Shown: piece after piece, positions 8,946 through 17,154 of the stretch | Layout of the letters: every line of letters begins with the position of its first letter | How positions within the stretch are numbered: the stretch's first letter is position 1 | Assembly (NCBI GenBank): GCA_019635315.1 | Contig: JAHBZT010000002.1 | Coordinates: 806,001 to 870,000, forward strand | Length of the DNA stretch: 64,000 nucleotides | Reading direction: 5' to 3' | From: Rubrivivax sp. | GTDB taxonomy: Bacteria; Pseudomonadota; Gammaproteobacteria; Burkholderiales; Burkholderiaceae_C | The notes under the pieces: model-generated | What the model saw: the letters and a program-made list of their open reading frames with translations, nothing else | What the model was told of the DNA's origin: nothing | The model's database searches: none | Program-made: the position numbers and the translations under genes

Positions 8946-9635
8946 ATGGCATCGATGATTTCCTACCCCCGCCCCGATGGGCAAACCGTCAACGCCTACC
9001 TGGCCGAACCCGAGGGCGGCAGCGGCCCGGGCGTGGTCGTGATCCAGGAATGGTGGGGCCTGAACGATCAGATCCGCGGTGTCGCCGACCGCCTGGCTGC
9101 GGCGGGGTATGTCGCGCTGGTGCCCGACCTGTACCGCGGCAAGTCGACGGTCGAGGCCGAAGAGGCCCACCACCTGATGAGCAGCCTGCAGTTCGGCGAA
9201 GCCGCCACCCAGGATGTGCGTGGCGCGGTGCAATTCCTGAAGACGCGCTGCCCGAAGGTGGGTGTCACGGGCTTCTGCATGGGCGGCGTGCTGACCCTGA
9301 TGGCGCTGGCCAACGTGCCCGAGGTCGATGCCGGCGTCGCCTGGTACGGCTTCCCCTCGCCCGAGCACCTCGACGCTGGCAAGATCCGCGTGCCGCTGAT
9401 GGGGCACTGGGCGACGCAGGACGCCGCGTTCGAGATCGCCACGGTCGACGTGCTGGAAGAGAAATTCCGCGCCGCGAAGCTGGACTACACCGGCCACCGC
9501 TATCTCGCCTACCACGCCTTTGCCAACGAGACGGCAGTAGGGCGCGGCCGCATCCCCATCACCCAGTATGACGCCGCCTGGGCGCAGATGGCCTGGGACC
9601 GCACGCTGCGCTTCTTCGGCCGCCACCTCGGCTGA
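8946..9635 (+). CDS. Dienelactone hydrolase family protein
   Basis: This 229-residue alpha/beta hydrolase resembles carboxymethylenebutenolidase. The catalytic Cys-Asp-His triad is visible: Cys111 in the nucleophile elbow GFCMGG, Asp159 in HWATQDAAF, and His190 in AYHAFANE. The N-terminal EWWGLN stretch is typical of the family. Classic members open dienelactone in chlorocatechol degradation; others hydrolyse small esters, lactones or thioesters in the cytoplasm. No chlorocatechol genes are nearby, so a lactone or CoA-thioester substrate linked to the neighbouring CoA-transferase is equally plausible. ATG 8946 is supported by CGGAGA upstream. The next gene follows after 15 bp. Confidence 0.88.
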   Translation: MASMISYPRPDGQTVNAYLAEPEGGSGPGVVVIQEWWGLNDQIRGVADRLAAAGYVALVPDLYRGKSTVEAEEAHHLMSSLQFGEAATQDVRGAVQFLKTRCPKVGVTGFCMGGVLTLMALANVPEVDAGVAWYGFPSPEHLDAGKIRVPLMGHWATQDAAFEIATVDVLEEKFRAAKLDYTGHRYLAYHAFANETAVGRGRIPITQYDAAWAQMAWDRTLRFFGRHLG

Positions 9636-9650
9636 ACCTTCGGAATCTTC

Positions 9651-10865
9651 ATGCCACCCGAACACTTGCTCAGCGGTGTCGTCGTCGTCGACTTCACCCA
9701 GTTTCTCGCCGGCCCCTCGGTCAGCCAGGCCATGGCCGAACTCGGCGCCGAGGTCATCAAGGTCGAATCGGCGCCCACGGGCGACCCGGGCCGCTACCTG
9801 CCGCTGCAGCGCGACGGGCGCAGCGGCTACTTCGTGCAGCAGAACACCGCCAAGGAAAGTCTGTGCGTGGACCTGCGCCACGCCGACGGCAAGGCGCTGG
9901 TGAACCGCCTGCTGCAGCGCGCCGACGTGATGGTCGAGAACTTCTCGCCCGGCGTGATCGAGAAACTCGGCTTCGGCTGGGACGCGGTGCACGCGCTGAA
10001 CCCGCGCCTGGTGATGGCCTCGGTGTCGGCCTTGGGGCAGGACGGGCCGCTGGCCAAGATGCCGGGCTTCGACTTCACCGGCCAGGCCTACTCAGGCGTG
10101 GCCAGCATGGCCGGCGATGCCGACGGCGCGCCGGCGCTGATCGGCGTGGCGGTCGGCGACCTGGGCACGGGCATGAGCGCGCTGGCCGCCGTGTGTGCCG
10201 CGCTGTACCACCGCGAGCGCGGCGGCCAGGGCACGCGCGTGGAGGTGTCGCTGCTCGACTTCCTGTTCCGCAGCCACGAGGCCAACGTCGAGATGCACAC
10301 GCTCAGCGGCGGCAGCATCAAGCCGCACCGCAGCGGCTCGCAGTCGACCGCCTACGCGCCGGTGGGCTACTACAAGGCACGCGACGGCTACGTGAATCTG
10401 GTGATCCCGGGCCCGATGTGGCCCAAGCTGTGCGAGGCCATGGGCCATCCGGCGCTCGCGACCGACCCACGCTTCCAGACCAACGAGGACCGGGTTGCCC
10501 ATCTGGCCGAGTTGGTGGCCATCATCGAGACCTGGATGGCGGGTTTCGAGAGCGTCGATGCGGTGGTCGCGCACTGCGCGGGCTTTCGGCTGCCGGCCGC
10601 GCCGGTGCTGTCGGTCGAGCAGGCCGTCAAACACCCGCAACTGGCGGGGCGGGGCACGGTGCGCACCGTGGCCGACCCCATCCTGGGCGAGGTCACCATC
10701 GCCGGCCAGCCGATCCGCGCGCACGGCTTTGCCCACCACACCGGCAAGCCTGCGCCGCTGCTGGGCGAGCACAACGCTGCGGTGCTGAAGCGCCACCTCG
10801 GGCTGGGTGACGCCGACGTGGCGCGGCTGACGCAGGCCGGCGTGCTGGCGTCGGCGCGGGTCTGA
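9651..10865 (+). CDS. CaiB/BaiF family III CoA-transferase
   Basis: This 404-residue protein belongs to the family III CoA-transferases related to formyl-CoA:oxalate CoA-transferase. It shows the N-terminal VVDFTQFLAGP and ELGAEVIKVE, then VENFSPGV and RHRSGS-like nucleotide-contact regions. The catalytic Asp is at residue 170 in VGDLGTG. These enzymes move CoA between a donor thioester and a carboxylate without ATP. As last gene of the + strand run, it could activate the pathway's entry acid using a downstream product such as succinyl-CoA as donor. Substrates are not shown by sequence. Confidence 0.9.
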   Translation: MPPEHLLSGVVVVDFTQFLAGPSVSQAMAELGAEVIKVESAPTGDPGRYLPLQRDGRSGYFVQQNTAKESLCVDLRHADGKALVNRLLQRADVMVENFSPGVIEKLGFGWDAVHALNPRLVMASVSALGQDGPLAKMPGFDFTGQAYSGVASMAGDADGAPALIGVAVGDLGTGMSALAAVCAALYHRERGGQGTRVEVSLLDFLFRSHEANVEMHTLSGGSIKPHRSGSQSTAYAPVGYYKARDGYVNLVIPGPMWPKLCEAMGHPALATDPRFQTNEDRVAHLAELVAIIETWMAGFESVDAVVAHCAGFRLPAAPVLSVEQAVKHPQLAGRGTVRTVADPILGEVTIAGQPIRAHGFAHHTGKPAPLLGEHNAAVLKRHLGLGDADVARLTQAGVLASARV

Positions 10866-10897
10866 AGCGCGGCGGCGGGCGCAGGCTGCCTCAGACC

Positions 10898-11506
10898 TCA
10901 GCGCGCCGGCGCCGTCTGCCGCGCGCTCGGCCGCTCCAGCAGGCGTGCCGCCCACGCAGCCACGGCCGGCGGCGGCGTGATCTCCATGAGCGCAAGGAAC
11001 TGCAGGAACGGCGTGTAGCACAGGTCGGCCAGCGAATAGGCATCGGCCACCAGGTACGAGCGCCCCGCGAGTTGGGTCTCGAGGATCGCCAGGTGGTCCT
11101 CGATCTCGCCCTTGGCGAGCGCCATCGCATCCTTGTTCCAGCGCGCCGGCGGCAGGAAGCGCTTGGGGAAGATGATGATGCCGGTCTGGCGTGCCATCTG
11201 CAGGTCGCACAGCTTCATGTGCATCGCCACCAGCGCGCGGCCCTGCACATCGGCCGGCACGAGTGCGGGCGCCGGGAAGCACGCCTCGAGGTAGTCGAGG
11301 ATCGCGGTCGACTCGCTGAGGACGAAGCCGTCGTCCACCAGCGTCGGCACCCGCCCGTACGGGTTCAGCGCCCGGTAGGCCGGGCTGCGGTGCTCGCGCG
11401 CGGCCATGTCGACCAGCACCTTTTGGTGCGGGATGTCCTTCTCGATCAAGGCCATCGTGACGCGGCGCGCGAAGGTGGAATCGGGGTGGTGGTGGATCGT
11501 GATCAC
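10898..11506 (-). CDS. Glutathione S-transferase family protein
   Basis: This 202-residue cytosolic-type GST has an N-terminal thioredoxin-like domain and an all-helical C-terminal domain. The cis-proline glutathione site reads NPYGRVPTLVDDG, and the ESTAILDYLE motif follows. The start is GTG (gene reads right to left from 11506) because GAGGAGA sits at the right distance; the nearby ATG is out of frame. It lies 18 bp downstream of a crotonase gene on the same strand. In catabolic clusters such GSTs can act as isomerases or remove reactive electrophiles, but no specific substrate can be read from the sequence. Confidence 0.88.
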   Translation of the reverse strand: MITIHHHPDSTFARRVTMALIEKDIPHQKVLVDMAAREHRSPAYRALNPYGRVPTLVDDGFVLSESTAILDYLEACFPAPALVPADVQGRALVAMHMKLCDLQMARQTGIIIFPKRFLPPARWNKDAMALAKGEIEDHLAILETQLAGRSYLVADAYSLADLCYTPFLQFLALMEITPPPAVAAWAARLLERPSARQTAPAR

Positions 11507-11524
11507 GGCATGTCTCCTCGGCTG

Positions 11525-12400
11525 TCACCAGGGATAGAACGGCGGCATGTCCTTCGACGGTGACGACATGAACTTCGGCTCGCGCCGCTCGCGGAACGCC
11601 GCCACGCCTTCCGTGCCGTCCTTCTGGCTGGTGTAGAAGACGCCCAGCGATTCGAGCTTGTGCACGCGGTCGCGGTCGGCCGTGCCCAGGCCGGTGTAGA
11701 CCAACTGGCGCGTCAGCGCCGCCGACACCGCCGAGCGAGCGCCCATGAAGCCGCGCGCCATGCGCTCGGCCTCGGCGCGCAGTTCGGCCGCCGGCACCAC
11801 GGCGCGCAGCAGCCCGCCACGAAGCGCTTCCTGCGCGTCGAACACATCGGCACGGTAGAACCACTCCAGCGCCTGCGACACGCCGACGATGCGCGGCAGC
11901 AGCCAGCTCGAGCAGGCCTCGGGCACGATGCCCACGCGCCCGAAGATGAAGCCGAAGCGCGCCTGGTCCGAGGCCAGCCGGATGTCCATCGACAGCAGCA
12001 TCGTGGCACCGATGCCGACCGCCGGCCCGTTGACGGCCGCGATCACCGGCTTCCTGCACCCCATGATGGCGAGCGCCACCCGCCCGCCGGAGTCGCGCAC
12101 GCCGTCGGCAGAGGCCGGCTCGTCGTGGCAGATGTCCATGTCGGCCAGCGTCGGTGTCTTGTCGTGCGCAAAGCCGAAAGGGTTGTCGCCTTCCTTGCCC
12201 AGATCCATGCCGGCGCAGAAGCCCTTGCCCTCGCCGGTGACGATGACGACGCGCACCGCATCGTCGTCGCTGGCGCGGCCGAAGGCGTCGATCAGTTCGT
12301 CGGCCATCTGCAGCGTGAAGGCATTCAGCATCTGCGGGCGGTTCAGCGTCAGCCACAGGATGCCGTTGTCGTGGTCGAGTCGGATGGTGTCGTAGTTCAT
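11525..12400 (-). CDS. Enoyl-CoA hydratase/isomerase family protein, PaaG-like active site
   Basis: This 291-residue crotonase-family protein carries CAGMDLG as oxyanion-hole motif and ends with a C-terminal helix region. Both standard hydratase glutamates are replaced by hand alignment: Thr in GIGATMLL, Phe in GFIFGRVG. An acidic residue occurs instead in GIVPEACSSW, matching the position of the catalytic Asp in the PaaG isomerase group (IPDxGG). A double-bond isomerase or another crotonase reaction is therefore more likely than hydration. It is the first intact gene of a two-gene - strand unit with a GST. The decayed acyl-CoA synthetase stump lies just upstream, suggesting a formerly longer operon. 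Confidence 0.85.
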   Translation of the reverse strand: MNYDTIRLDHDNGILWLTLNRPQMLNAFTLQMADELIDAFGRASDDDAVRVVIVTGEGKGFCAGMDLGKEGDNPFGFAHDKTPTLADMDICHDEPASADGVRDSGGRVALAIMGCRKPVIAAVNGPAVGIGATMLLSMDIRLASDQARFGFIFGRVGIVPEACSSWLLPRIVGVSQALEWFYRADVFDAQEALRGGLLRAVVPAAELRAEAERMARGFMGARSAVSAALTRQLVYTGLGTADRDRVHKLESLGVFYTSQKDGTEGVAAFRERREPKFMSSPSKDMPPFYPW

Positions 12401-12491
12401 GGTCGGTGCGCGCGTGGTGGGATGCAGGCGGGGCGTCGCTGCGGCATGCTAGCAAACGCGTGCACTTGAACGGCTGCGCCGCCGCGTCGCA

Positions 12492-12650
12492 TCAGGGCGC
12501 CTCGGCGGCACTTGCGGCGAGCTCGGCCCGCCGGATCTTGCCGGTCGACGTGAGTGGGAAGTCGTCGACGATTCGCACCTGGCGCGGCACCTTGAAGTCG
12601 GCCATCAGGGGGGCTTGCAGTACGCGACGATGCCGTGCCACTTGCGTCGC
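12492..12650 (-). pseudogene. C-terminal remnant of an AMP-forming acyl-CoA synthetase
   Basis: Read on the - strand, this stretch encodes the typical end of an acyl-CoA synthetase, including ADFKVPRQVRIVDDFPLT and STGKIRRAEL with the catalytic C-terminal lysine. Further upstream the homology continues in another frame as GIVAYCK; the two parts join only if the G6 run at 12608-12613 had one more base. The rest of the gene, about 500 residues, is missing. The remnant lies just upstream of the crotonase gene, so it was probably the head of that operon before deletion. The break coincides with a 10-bp-arm palindrome at 12637-12657. Confidence 0.7.
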
Positions 12651-12657
12651 AAGTGGC
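12637..12657. repeat. Near-perfect palindrome at the pseudogene breakpoint
   Basis: Two 10-base arms, GCCACTTGCG and CGCAAGTGGC, pair perfectly around a single central T. A second small hairpin (GGCCC...GGGCC, 12658-12675) follows at once. The structure marks the edge of recognisable synthetase homology and could be a cruciform, a deletion scar or a terminator-like fold between the divergent units. No T-run follows. Confidence 0.6.
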
Positions 12658-12760
12658 GGCCCTTCGTTGCGGGCCGTCGTTGCGCCGCGGCGGCCCGCCG
12701 CACCGCTGCTTGCGCAACGCCTCTGGTTGACAGCGACCCTGGTGTGCCGCATCATAAACC

Positions 12761-12776
12761 AAACGAACGATTGTTT
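12761..12776. promoter_or_regulatory. Putative TetR operator upstream of the mutase operon
   Basis: AAACGAACGATTGTTT is an imperfect palindrome (AAACnAnCGnTnGTTT) lying 85 bp before the TetR gene at 12861. It resembles operators of TetR-type fatty-acid regulators such as PsrA, which read CAAAC/GTTTG. It probably mediates autoregulation of the TetR gene and the operon behind it. The surrounding 12401-12860 gap holds only this site, the synthetase stump and the palindrome. Confidence 0.45.
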
Positions 12777-12860
12777 TTCGGTTCCCGCGGCGGCGCTCCT
12801 GCAAGTCGCGGCGCGCGCCGAGCCTGCCGGCCCCGTTCGACGCTCGAATCACGCCACATC

Positions 12861-13451
12861 GTGTCCTCCCGCCCGCTGCGCACTCCCCGCTCCGACAGCC
12901 GCCTGCATGGCCTGCTGGACGTGGCCGCGAGCCTGTTCGCGCAGCGCGGCTATGCCGCGACCTCGATGCGCGACATCGCGCTGGGCGTGAAGATGCTGCC
13001 GGGCTCGGTCTACTACCACTTCGCGTCGAAGGAAGAGCTGCTGGTTGCCGTCTACGAGGCCGGTGTCGGCGAGCTCGAGGGCGCCGTGCAGGCAGCCCTG
13101 AAGCCCGGCGCCGAACCCTGGGAGCGGCTCGAAGCCGCCTGCCTGGCGCACCTGCAGACCGTGCTCAAGAGCAGCGACTACGCGCAGGTGTTGATCCGCG
13201 TGCTGCCCGAGGACGTGCCGCCGGTGGCCGAACGCCTGCGCACGCTGCGCGCCGGTTACGAGCAGGTGTTCCGCGAGCTGGTGGCCGCCCTGCCCCTGCC
13301 CGCAGGCACCGACCGGCACGCGCTGCGATTGATGTTGCTCGGCGCGCTCAACTGGGCGCGCTTCTGGTTCGATCCGCAAGGCCGCGAGACCCCGCGCGGC
13401 CTGGCACGCAAATTCGTGGGGCTCCTGAGAGAAGCACAACATGCAGCATGA
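12861..13451 (+). CDS. TetR family transcriptional regulator of the mutase operon
   Basis: This protein of about 196 residues has an N-terminal TetR helix-turn-helix (LFAQRGYAATSMRDIA, then GSVYYHFASKEELL) and a ligand-binding C-terminal domain. I chose a GTG start at 12861; in-frame codons continue upstream to 12615, but an earlier start would place the likely operator inside the gene. Its last 11 bases overlap the start of the B12-binding mutase subunit gene, so regulator and enzymes are translated from one message. By analogy to PsrA or FadR-type TetR proteins, an acyl-CoA substrate or product is the expected inducer. Confidence 0.88.
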   Translation: MSSRPLRTPRSDSRLHGLLDVAASLFAQRGYAATSMRDIALGVKMLPGSVYYHFASKEELLVAVYEAGVGELEGAVQAALKPGAEPWERLEAACLAHLQTVLKSSDYAQVLIRVLPEDVPPVAERLRTLRAGYEQVFRELVAALPLPAGTDRHALRLMLLGALNWARFWFDPQGRETPRGLARKFVGLLREAQHAA

Positions 13452-13866
13452 ACACCCGCCCAAGGTCATCGTCACCAAGATCGGCTTCGACGGCCATGAC
13501 CGCGGCAGCCGCGTCATCGCCGCCTGCCTGCGCGATGCCGGCATGGAGGTCATATACACCCCGCCGTGGCAGGAGATCCCCACCGTCGTCAAGCTGGCGA
13601 TGGAAGAGGACGCCGACGTCATCGGCATCTCGTCACTGGCCACCGACCACCTGATCGTGCCCCGGCTGATGGACGCGCTGCGCGCCGCCGGGCTGGCCGA
13701 CATCCAGGTCATCGTCGGTGGCATCGTGCCCGCCAAGGACGAGAAGGTGCTGCTGGCGGCTGGCGTCGCCCAGGTCTTCCACCCCGGCGCCGCGCTCGAC
13801 GACATCGTCACCGCCGTGCGCGCGCTGGCCGCCGCGCGCCACGCCCGCCAGGGAGCCTCCGCATGA
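13441..13866 (+). CDS. Adenosylcobalamin-binding small subunit of an acyl-CoA mutase
   Basis: This 141-residue Rossmann-like domain binds coenzyme B12 in base-off/His-on form. The motif DGHDRG gives the axial ligand His19, with the conserved Lys13 six residues earlier and the downstream stretch VGGIVPAKD typical of the family. Size and split layout match the small subunits of isobutyryl-CoA mutase (IcmB) and 2-hydroxyisobutyryl-CoA mutase (HcmB). It overlaps the TetR stop by 11 bases and the large-subunit start by 4 (ATGA), implying translational coupling and stoichiometric assembly with the next protein. Confidence 0.93.
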   Translation: MQHEHPPKVIVTKIGFDGHDRGSRVIAACLRDAGMEVIYTPPWQEIPTVVKLAMEEDADVIGISSLATDHLIVPRLMDALRAAGLADIQVIVGGIVPAKDEKVLLAAGVAQVFHPGAALDDIVTAVRALAAARHARQGASA

Positions 13867-15545
13867 ACAAGCCCGTCCCGCAAATCGCTGCCGCCGATCT
13901 GTCGCTGGCCCAGGCCCGCTGGGAGCAGGAATTCGCCGCCGGAGCCGGGCAAGCCGAGCCGCTGCGCAACCGCTCCGGCGTCGAGATCAAGCCGCTGTAC
14001 ACGCCGCGCGACTGGTCGGGCGCGGCCTATGCCGACAGCCTGGGCTTCCCCGGCGAGTTCCCCTACACCCGCGGCATCTACCCCACGATGTACCGGGGGC
14101 GCAGCTGGTCGCAGCGCCAGCTCATCGGCCTGGGGGTGCCCGAGGACTACAACAGCCGCGTCAAGGAGATGCTGGCGCTGGGCGCGTCGGCGCTGTCGCT
14201 GATCCCGTGCAACTCGGTCTTCCGCGGCTACGACGCCGACGAGGTGCCGGCCGAACTGCTGGGCACCTGCGGCACGGTGATCAACCACGTCGGCGACATG
14301 GACCGCGCGCTCGACGGCGTGCCCATCGGCGACCTGTCCACGGCCATGAACGACCCCACGCCGTTCACGCTGCTGGCCTTCGAACTGGCGGTGGCCAAGC
14401 GGCGCGGCGTGCCCTGGACGCGCATCACCGGCACCTCGAACCAGAGCGACTGCATCTCGCACTTCGTCGCCAACCACATGTTCTTCCGCATCGCGCTGCA
14501 GGGTGCGCGGCGCATCGTGGTCGACCACATCGCCTTCGCCAACGAACAGGTGCCGGGCTGGAACCCGCTGTCCATCGTCGGCCAGCACATGCAGCAGGCG
14601 GGGGCCACGCCGGCAGAGGCGATGGCCTTCACGCTGTGCTCGGCCATCCAGTACGCCGAAGACTGCATCGCCGCGGGCATGGACCCCGACCGCTTCCTGC
14701 CGCGCTTCACCTTCTTCTTCGACATCTCGGTCAGCCTGTTCGAAGAGGTGGCCAAGTTCCGCGCCGGCCGCCGCGTCTGGGCCAAACTGTGCCGCGAACG
14801 CTTCGGCGCCAAGGACCCGCGCTCGTGGCGCTTCAAGTTCCACGGCCAGACCTCGGGCGTGGACCTGACGCGCCAGCAGCCGCTGAACAACATCGCCCGC
14901 GTCACCACGCAGGCCATGGCCGGCATCTTCGGCGGCCTGCAGTCGCTGCACACCGATTCCTACGATGAGGTCTTCTCCACCCCCACGACGGAGGCCGCGC
15001 GCATCGCCGTGGCGACGCAGAACATCCTGCGCGAGGAAGCCCACCTCACCGACGTCATCGACCCGCTCGGCGGCTCGTATTACGTCGAGTCGCTGACCGA
15101 CGCGATGCAGCAGAAGATCGAGGCCATCATTGACCTGATCGACGCTGCGGGCGGCATGTACAAGGCGGTCGAAAAGGGCCTGGTGCAGAAGATGATCGGA
15201 GACTCGGCGCTGGCCTTCCAGAAACGCGTCGACGCCGGCGCGGAGACCGTGGTCGGAGTCAACAAGTACACCGTCGAGGAAGACGCGGCCGACTACCCCG
15301 CGCTCGACTACCCGGACCGCGCCCGCATGGACGCCTACCTGATCCGGCTCAAGGCCTTCAAGGCCGAACGCTCCGCCGCCGCGGTGTACAAGGCGCTCGC
15401 TGCGCTGGCCGCGGCCGCGCAGTCGAAGCGCGACAACGTGTTCGCGCAGGTCGTCGCCGCAGCCGAAGCCAGCGCCACGCATGGCGAGATCTGCGCCACG
15501 CTGCGCCGTGAAATGGGCTTCGGTCAGCCCTTGACGATCGTGTGA
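13863..15545 (+). CDS. Divergent coenzyme B12-dependent acyl-CoA mutase, large subunit
   Basis: This 560-residue TIM-barrel protein is a methylmalonyl-CoA-mutase-family catalytic subunit with no fused B12 domain, the size of IcmA and HcmA. The family core is clear: [37 protein letters not shown] with conserved His242. Residues that define substrate differ. Aligned by hand to Propionibacterium MutB, Tyr89 is Leu87, Phe117 is Pro115, and Arg207 falls in Ala203-Asn204-His205, so the carboxylate-binding Arg of methylmalonyl-CoA mutase is missing. Ile/Asp of 2-hydroxyisobutyryl-CoA mutase and Phe/Gln of isobutyryl-CoA mutase are not present either. It rearranges some acyl-CoA, but which one is unknown. 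Confidence 0.9.
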   Translation: MNKPVPQIAAADLSLAQARWEQEFAAGAGQAEPLRNRSGVEIKPLYTPRDWSGAAYADSLGFPGEFPYTRGIYPTMYRGRSWSQRQLIGLGVPEDYNSRVKEMLALGASALSLIPCNSVFRGYDADEVPAELLGTCGTVINHVGDMDRALDGVPIGDLSTAMNDPTPFTLLAFELAVAKRRGVPWTRITGTSNQSDCISHFVANHMFFRIALQGARRIVVDHIAFANEQVPGWNPLSIVGQHMQQAGATPAEAMAFTLCSAIQYAEDCIAAGMDPDRFLPRFTFFFDISVSLFEEVAKFRAGRRVWAKLCRERFGAKDPRSWRFKFHGQTSGVDLTRQQPLNNIARVTTQAMAGIFGGLQSLHTDSYDEVFSTPTTEAARIAVATQNILREEAHLTDVIDPLGGSYYVESLTDAMQQKIEAIIDLIDAAGGMYKAVEKGLVQKMIGDSALAFQKRVDAGAETVVGVNKYTVEEDAADYPALDYPDRARMDAYLIRLKAFKAERSAAAVYKALAALAAAAQSKRDNVFAQVVAAAEASATHGEICATLRREMGFGQPLTIV

Positions 15546-16768
15546 TGAACGCCGAAACGAACCCGCTCAAAGCCATCCTGGCAGGCGACCGGCGCGCGGT
15601 GGCGCGCGCCATCACGGCGCTGGAAAACGACAGCGACAGCGCGCACGCCGTTCGCGCCGGGGTGGCCGCGCACGTGGGCCGCGCGCATGTTGTCGGCGTC
15701 ACCGGGCCGCCGGGGGGCGGCAAGTCCACGCTGGTGTCGGGCCTGATCAGGCAGTTGCGCGTGCGCGGCCACACGGTGGCAGTGGTCGCGGTCGATCCGT
15801 CCAGCCCCTTCACCGGCGGCGCCGTGCTCGGCGACCGCATCCGCATGGGCGAGCACCAGGCCGACGAAGGGGTGTTCATCCGCTCGCTCGCCTCGCGCGG
15901 CCACCTGGGCGGGCTGGCACGCTCGGCCACCGACGTCGTCGATGTCTTCGATGCCGCCGGCTACCACACGGTGATCGTCGAAACCGTCGGCGCCGGGCAG
16001 TCCGAGGTCGAGGTCACGCGCATCGCCGACACACGCCTGGTGGTCTGCCCGCCGGGGCTGGGCGACGACATCCAGGCCATCAAGGCTGGCGTGCTGGAGA
16101 TCGCCGACGCCTTCGTCGTCAGCAAGGCCGACCTGCCCGACGCGCAGCGGACCGAGAACGAATTGCTGTCGATGCTGACGCTGCGCCGCGGCCCGGCTGC
16201 CAAGCCGCCGGTTCTGCGCACCATCGCGACCACCGGCGAAGGCTTGCGCGAACTGGTCGACTGGCTGGAACAGCGCACGCAGCGCGGCAGCCGCCACGCC
16301 GCCACCGAGGACCGCGCCGCGCGCGACCTGGTCGCACGTTCGATTGCCGCCGACGGCTACGGCAGGCATCTGGGGTTCGAACTCGTGGCTGCGGCCCGCG
16401 GCACGGCCACCGTGCGCATGCGGGTCGGGCCGCAGCATCTGAACTTCAACGGCCGCTGCCACGGCGGCGCCATCTTCTCGCTGGGCGACATGGCGCTCGG
16501 CCTGGCCTGCAATTCGCACGGCACGATCGCCGCGTTGATCGACGGCAACATCAGCATCTCGACCGGCGTCGAGCCGGGCGACTGGCTGGTGGCGCATGCC
16601 ACCGAGGTGTCGCGCTCGCGCAAGGTCGGCGTGTACCGTGTCGATGTGAGCCGCGCCAGCGACCAGGCGCACATCGCCTGCCTGTCGGGAACGGTCTACG
16701 TCACCGGCAAGCCGGTGCCGGTCGCAGCGCCGGGCGAGCGGCCGGGCCTCGCGCCGCTGCTGAACTGA
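15545..16768 (+). CDS. Fusion of MeaB/ArgK-type mutase chaperone GTPase with PaaI-type thioesterase
   Basis: This 407-residue protein joins two families. Residues 1 to about 265 are a MeaB-like G3E GTPase: Walker A GPPGGGKST (54-62), VDPSSPFTGG, LGDRIRM, ETVGAGQSE and SKAD. MeaB proteins protect and reload B12-dependent mutases. The usual C-terminal dimerisation arm is absent; instead residues about 270-395 form a PaaI-type hotdog thioesterase with NFNGRCHGGAIFSLGD (Asn300, His306, Gly307-308, Asp315), a family that hydrolyses acyl-CoA. The ATG overlaps the mutase TGA. A GTG three bases upstream is an alternative start. The linkage suggests rescue of the mutase and removal of dead-end acyl-CoA by one polypeptide. 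Confidence 0.9.
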   Translation: MNAETNPLKAILAGDRRAVARAITALENDSDSAHAVRAGVAAHVGRAHVVGVTGPPGGGKSTLVSGLIRQLRVRGHTVAVVAVDPSSPFTGGAVLGDRIRMGEHQADEGVFIRSLASRGHLGGLARSATDVVDVFDAAGYHTVIVETVGAGQSEVEVTRIADTRLVVCPPGLGDDIQAIKAGVLEIADAFVVSKADLPDAQRTENELLSMLTLRRGPAAKPPVLRTIATTGEGLRELVDWLEQRTQRGSRHAATEDRAARDLVARSIAADGYGRHLGFELVAAARGTATVRMRVGPQHLNFNGRCHGGAIFSLGDMALGLACNSHGTIAALIDGNISISTGVEPGDWLVAHATEVSRSRKVGVYRVDVSRASDQAHIACLSGTVYVTGKPVPVAAPGERPGLAPLLN

Positions 16769-17106
16769 TGGCCCGTCCGCCGATCCGTCTACTCAAACGC
16801 AGCCTGGCCGTAGGCGCGCGCCCCGACGCGTGCGCGCCGGCTGCGGCGGCAGCACAGGCCAGTGCGCTGGCCTTGCTCGCACGCAGCGTTGCGATGGGGC
16901 ACCGTCGCCTGGCTTTGTTGCGGCTGCTGGCCGCGGTGCGTGTGCGTGCGCTCGTCCCGGCGTCCGACTGGGCCTATTGCGGCGAGGTTGCATCGCAAGC
17001 GGCGGACGAGGCCCTGCGCGGCCTGTTTGCCGAGGCCGAGCAAGCCGTGGGCCTGGGGCACGGCAGCGCCCGAGGCGCCGATGCCGCCCCTGCACGCCCC
17101 GCCTGA
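16768..17106 (+). CDS. Small Ala/Arg-rich protein of unknown function
   Basis: This 112-residue reading frame starts with an ATG that overlaps the TGA of the fusion gene (TGATG), the same coupling used elsewhere in this operon, and ends 48 bp before the thiolase gene. I do not recognise a family. The sequence is basic at the N-terminus, rich in Ala, Leu and Arg, likely helical, with no signal peptide or clear membrane segment; a WAYCGE stretch lies near residue 68. High GC makes chance open frames common, so the overlap is the main support for it being real. It could be a small accessory of the mutase or a spurious frame. Confidence 0.5.
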   Translation: MARPPIRLLKRSLAVGARPDACAPAAAAAQASALALLARSVAMGHRRLALLRLLAAVRVRALVPASDWAYCGEVASQAADEALRGLFAEAEQAVGLGHGSARGADAAPARPA

Positions 17107-17154
17107 AGGCGCCCACGTCCGCTGCCAAGCCCACAGTACCGACCGGAGAACTCC

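Noticed and set aside
12401-12860. Cobalamin riboswitch before the B12-dependent mutase operon
   Set aside because: I searched for a B12-box-like consensus and the usual multi-stem arrangement and found only two small hairpins and a TetR-like operator.
12849-15482. An 877-codon open frame on the - strand opposite the mutase
   Set aside because: Low-complexity composition with no family motifs, while the + strand carries clear mutase sequence throughout.
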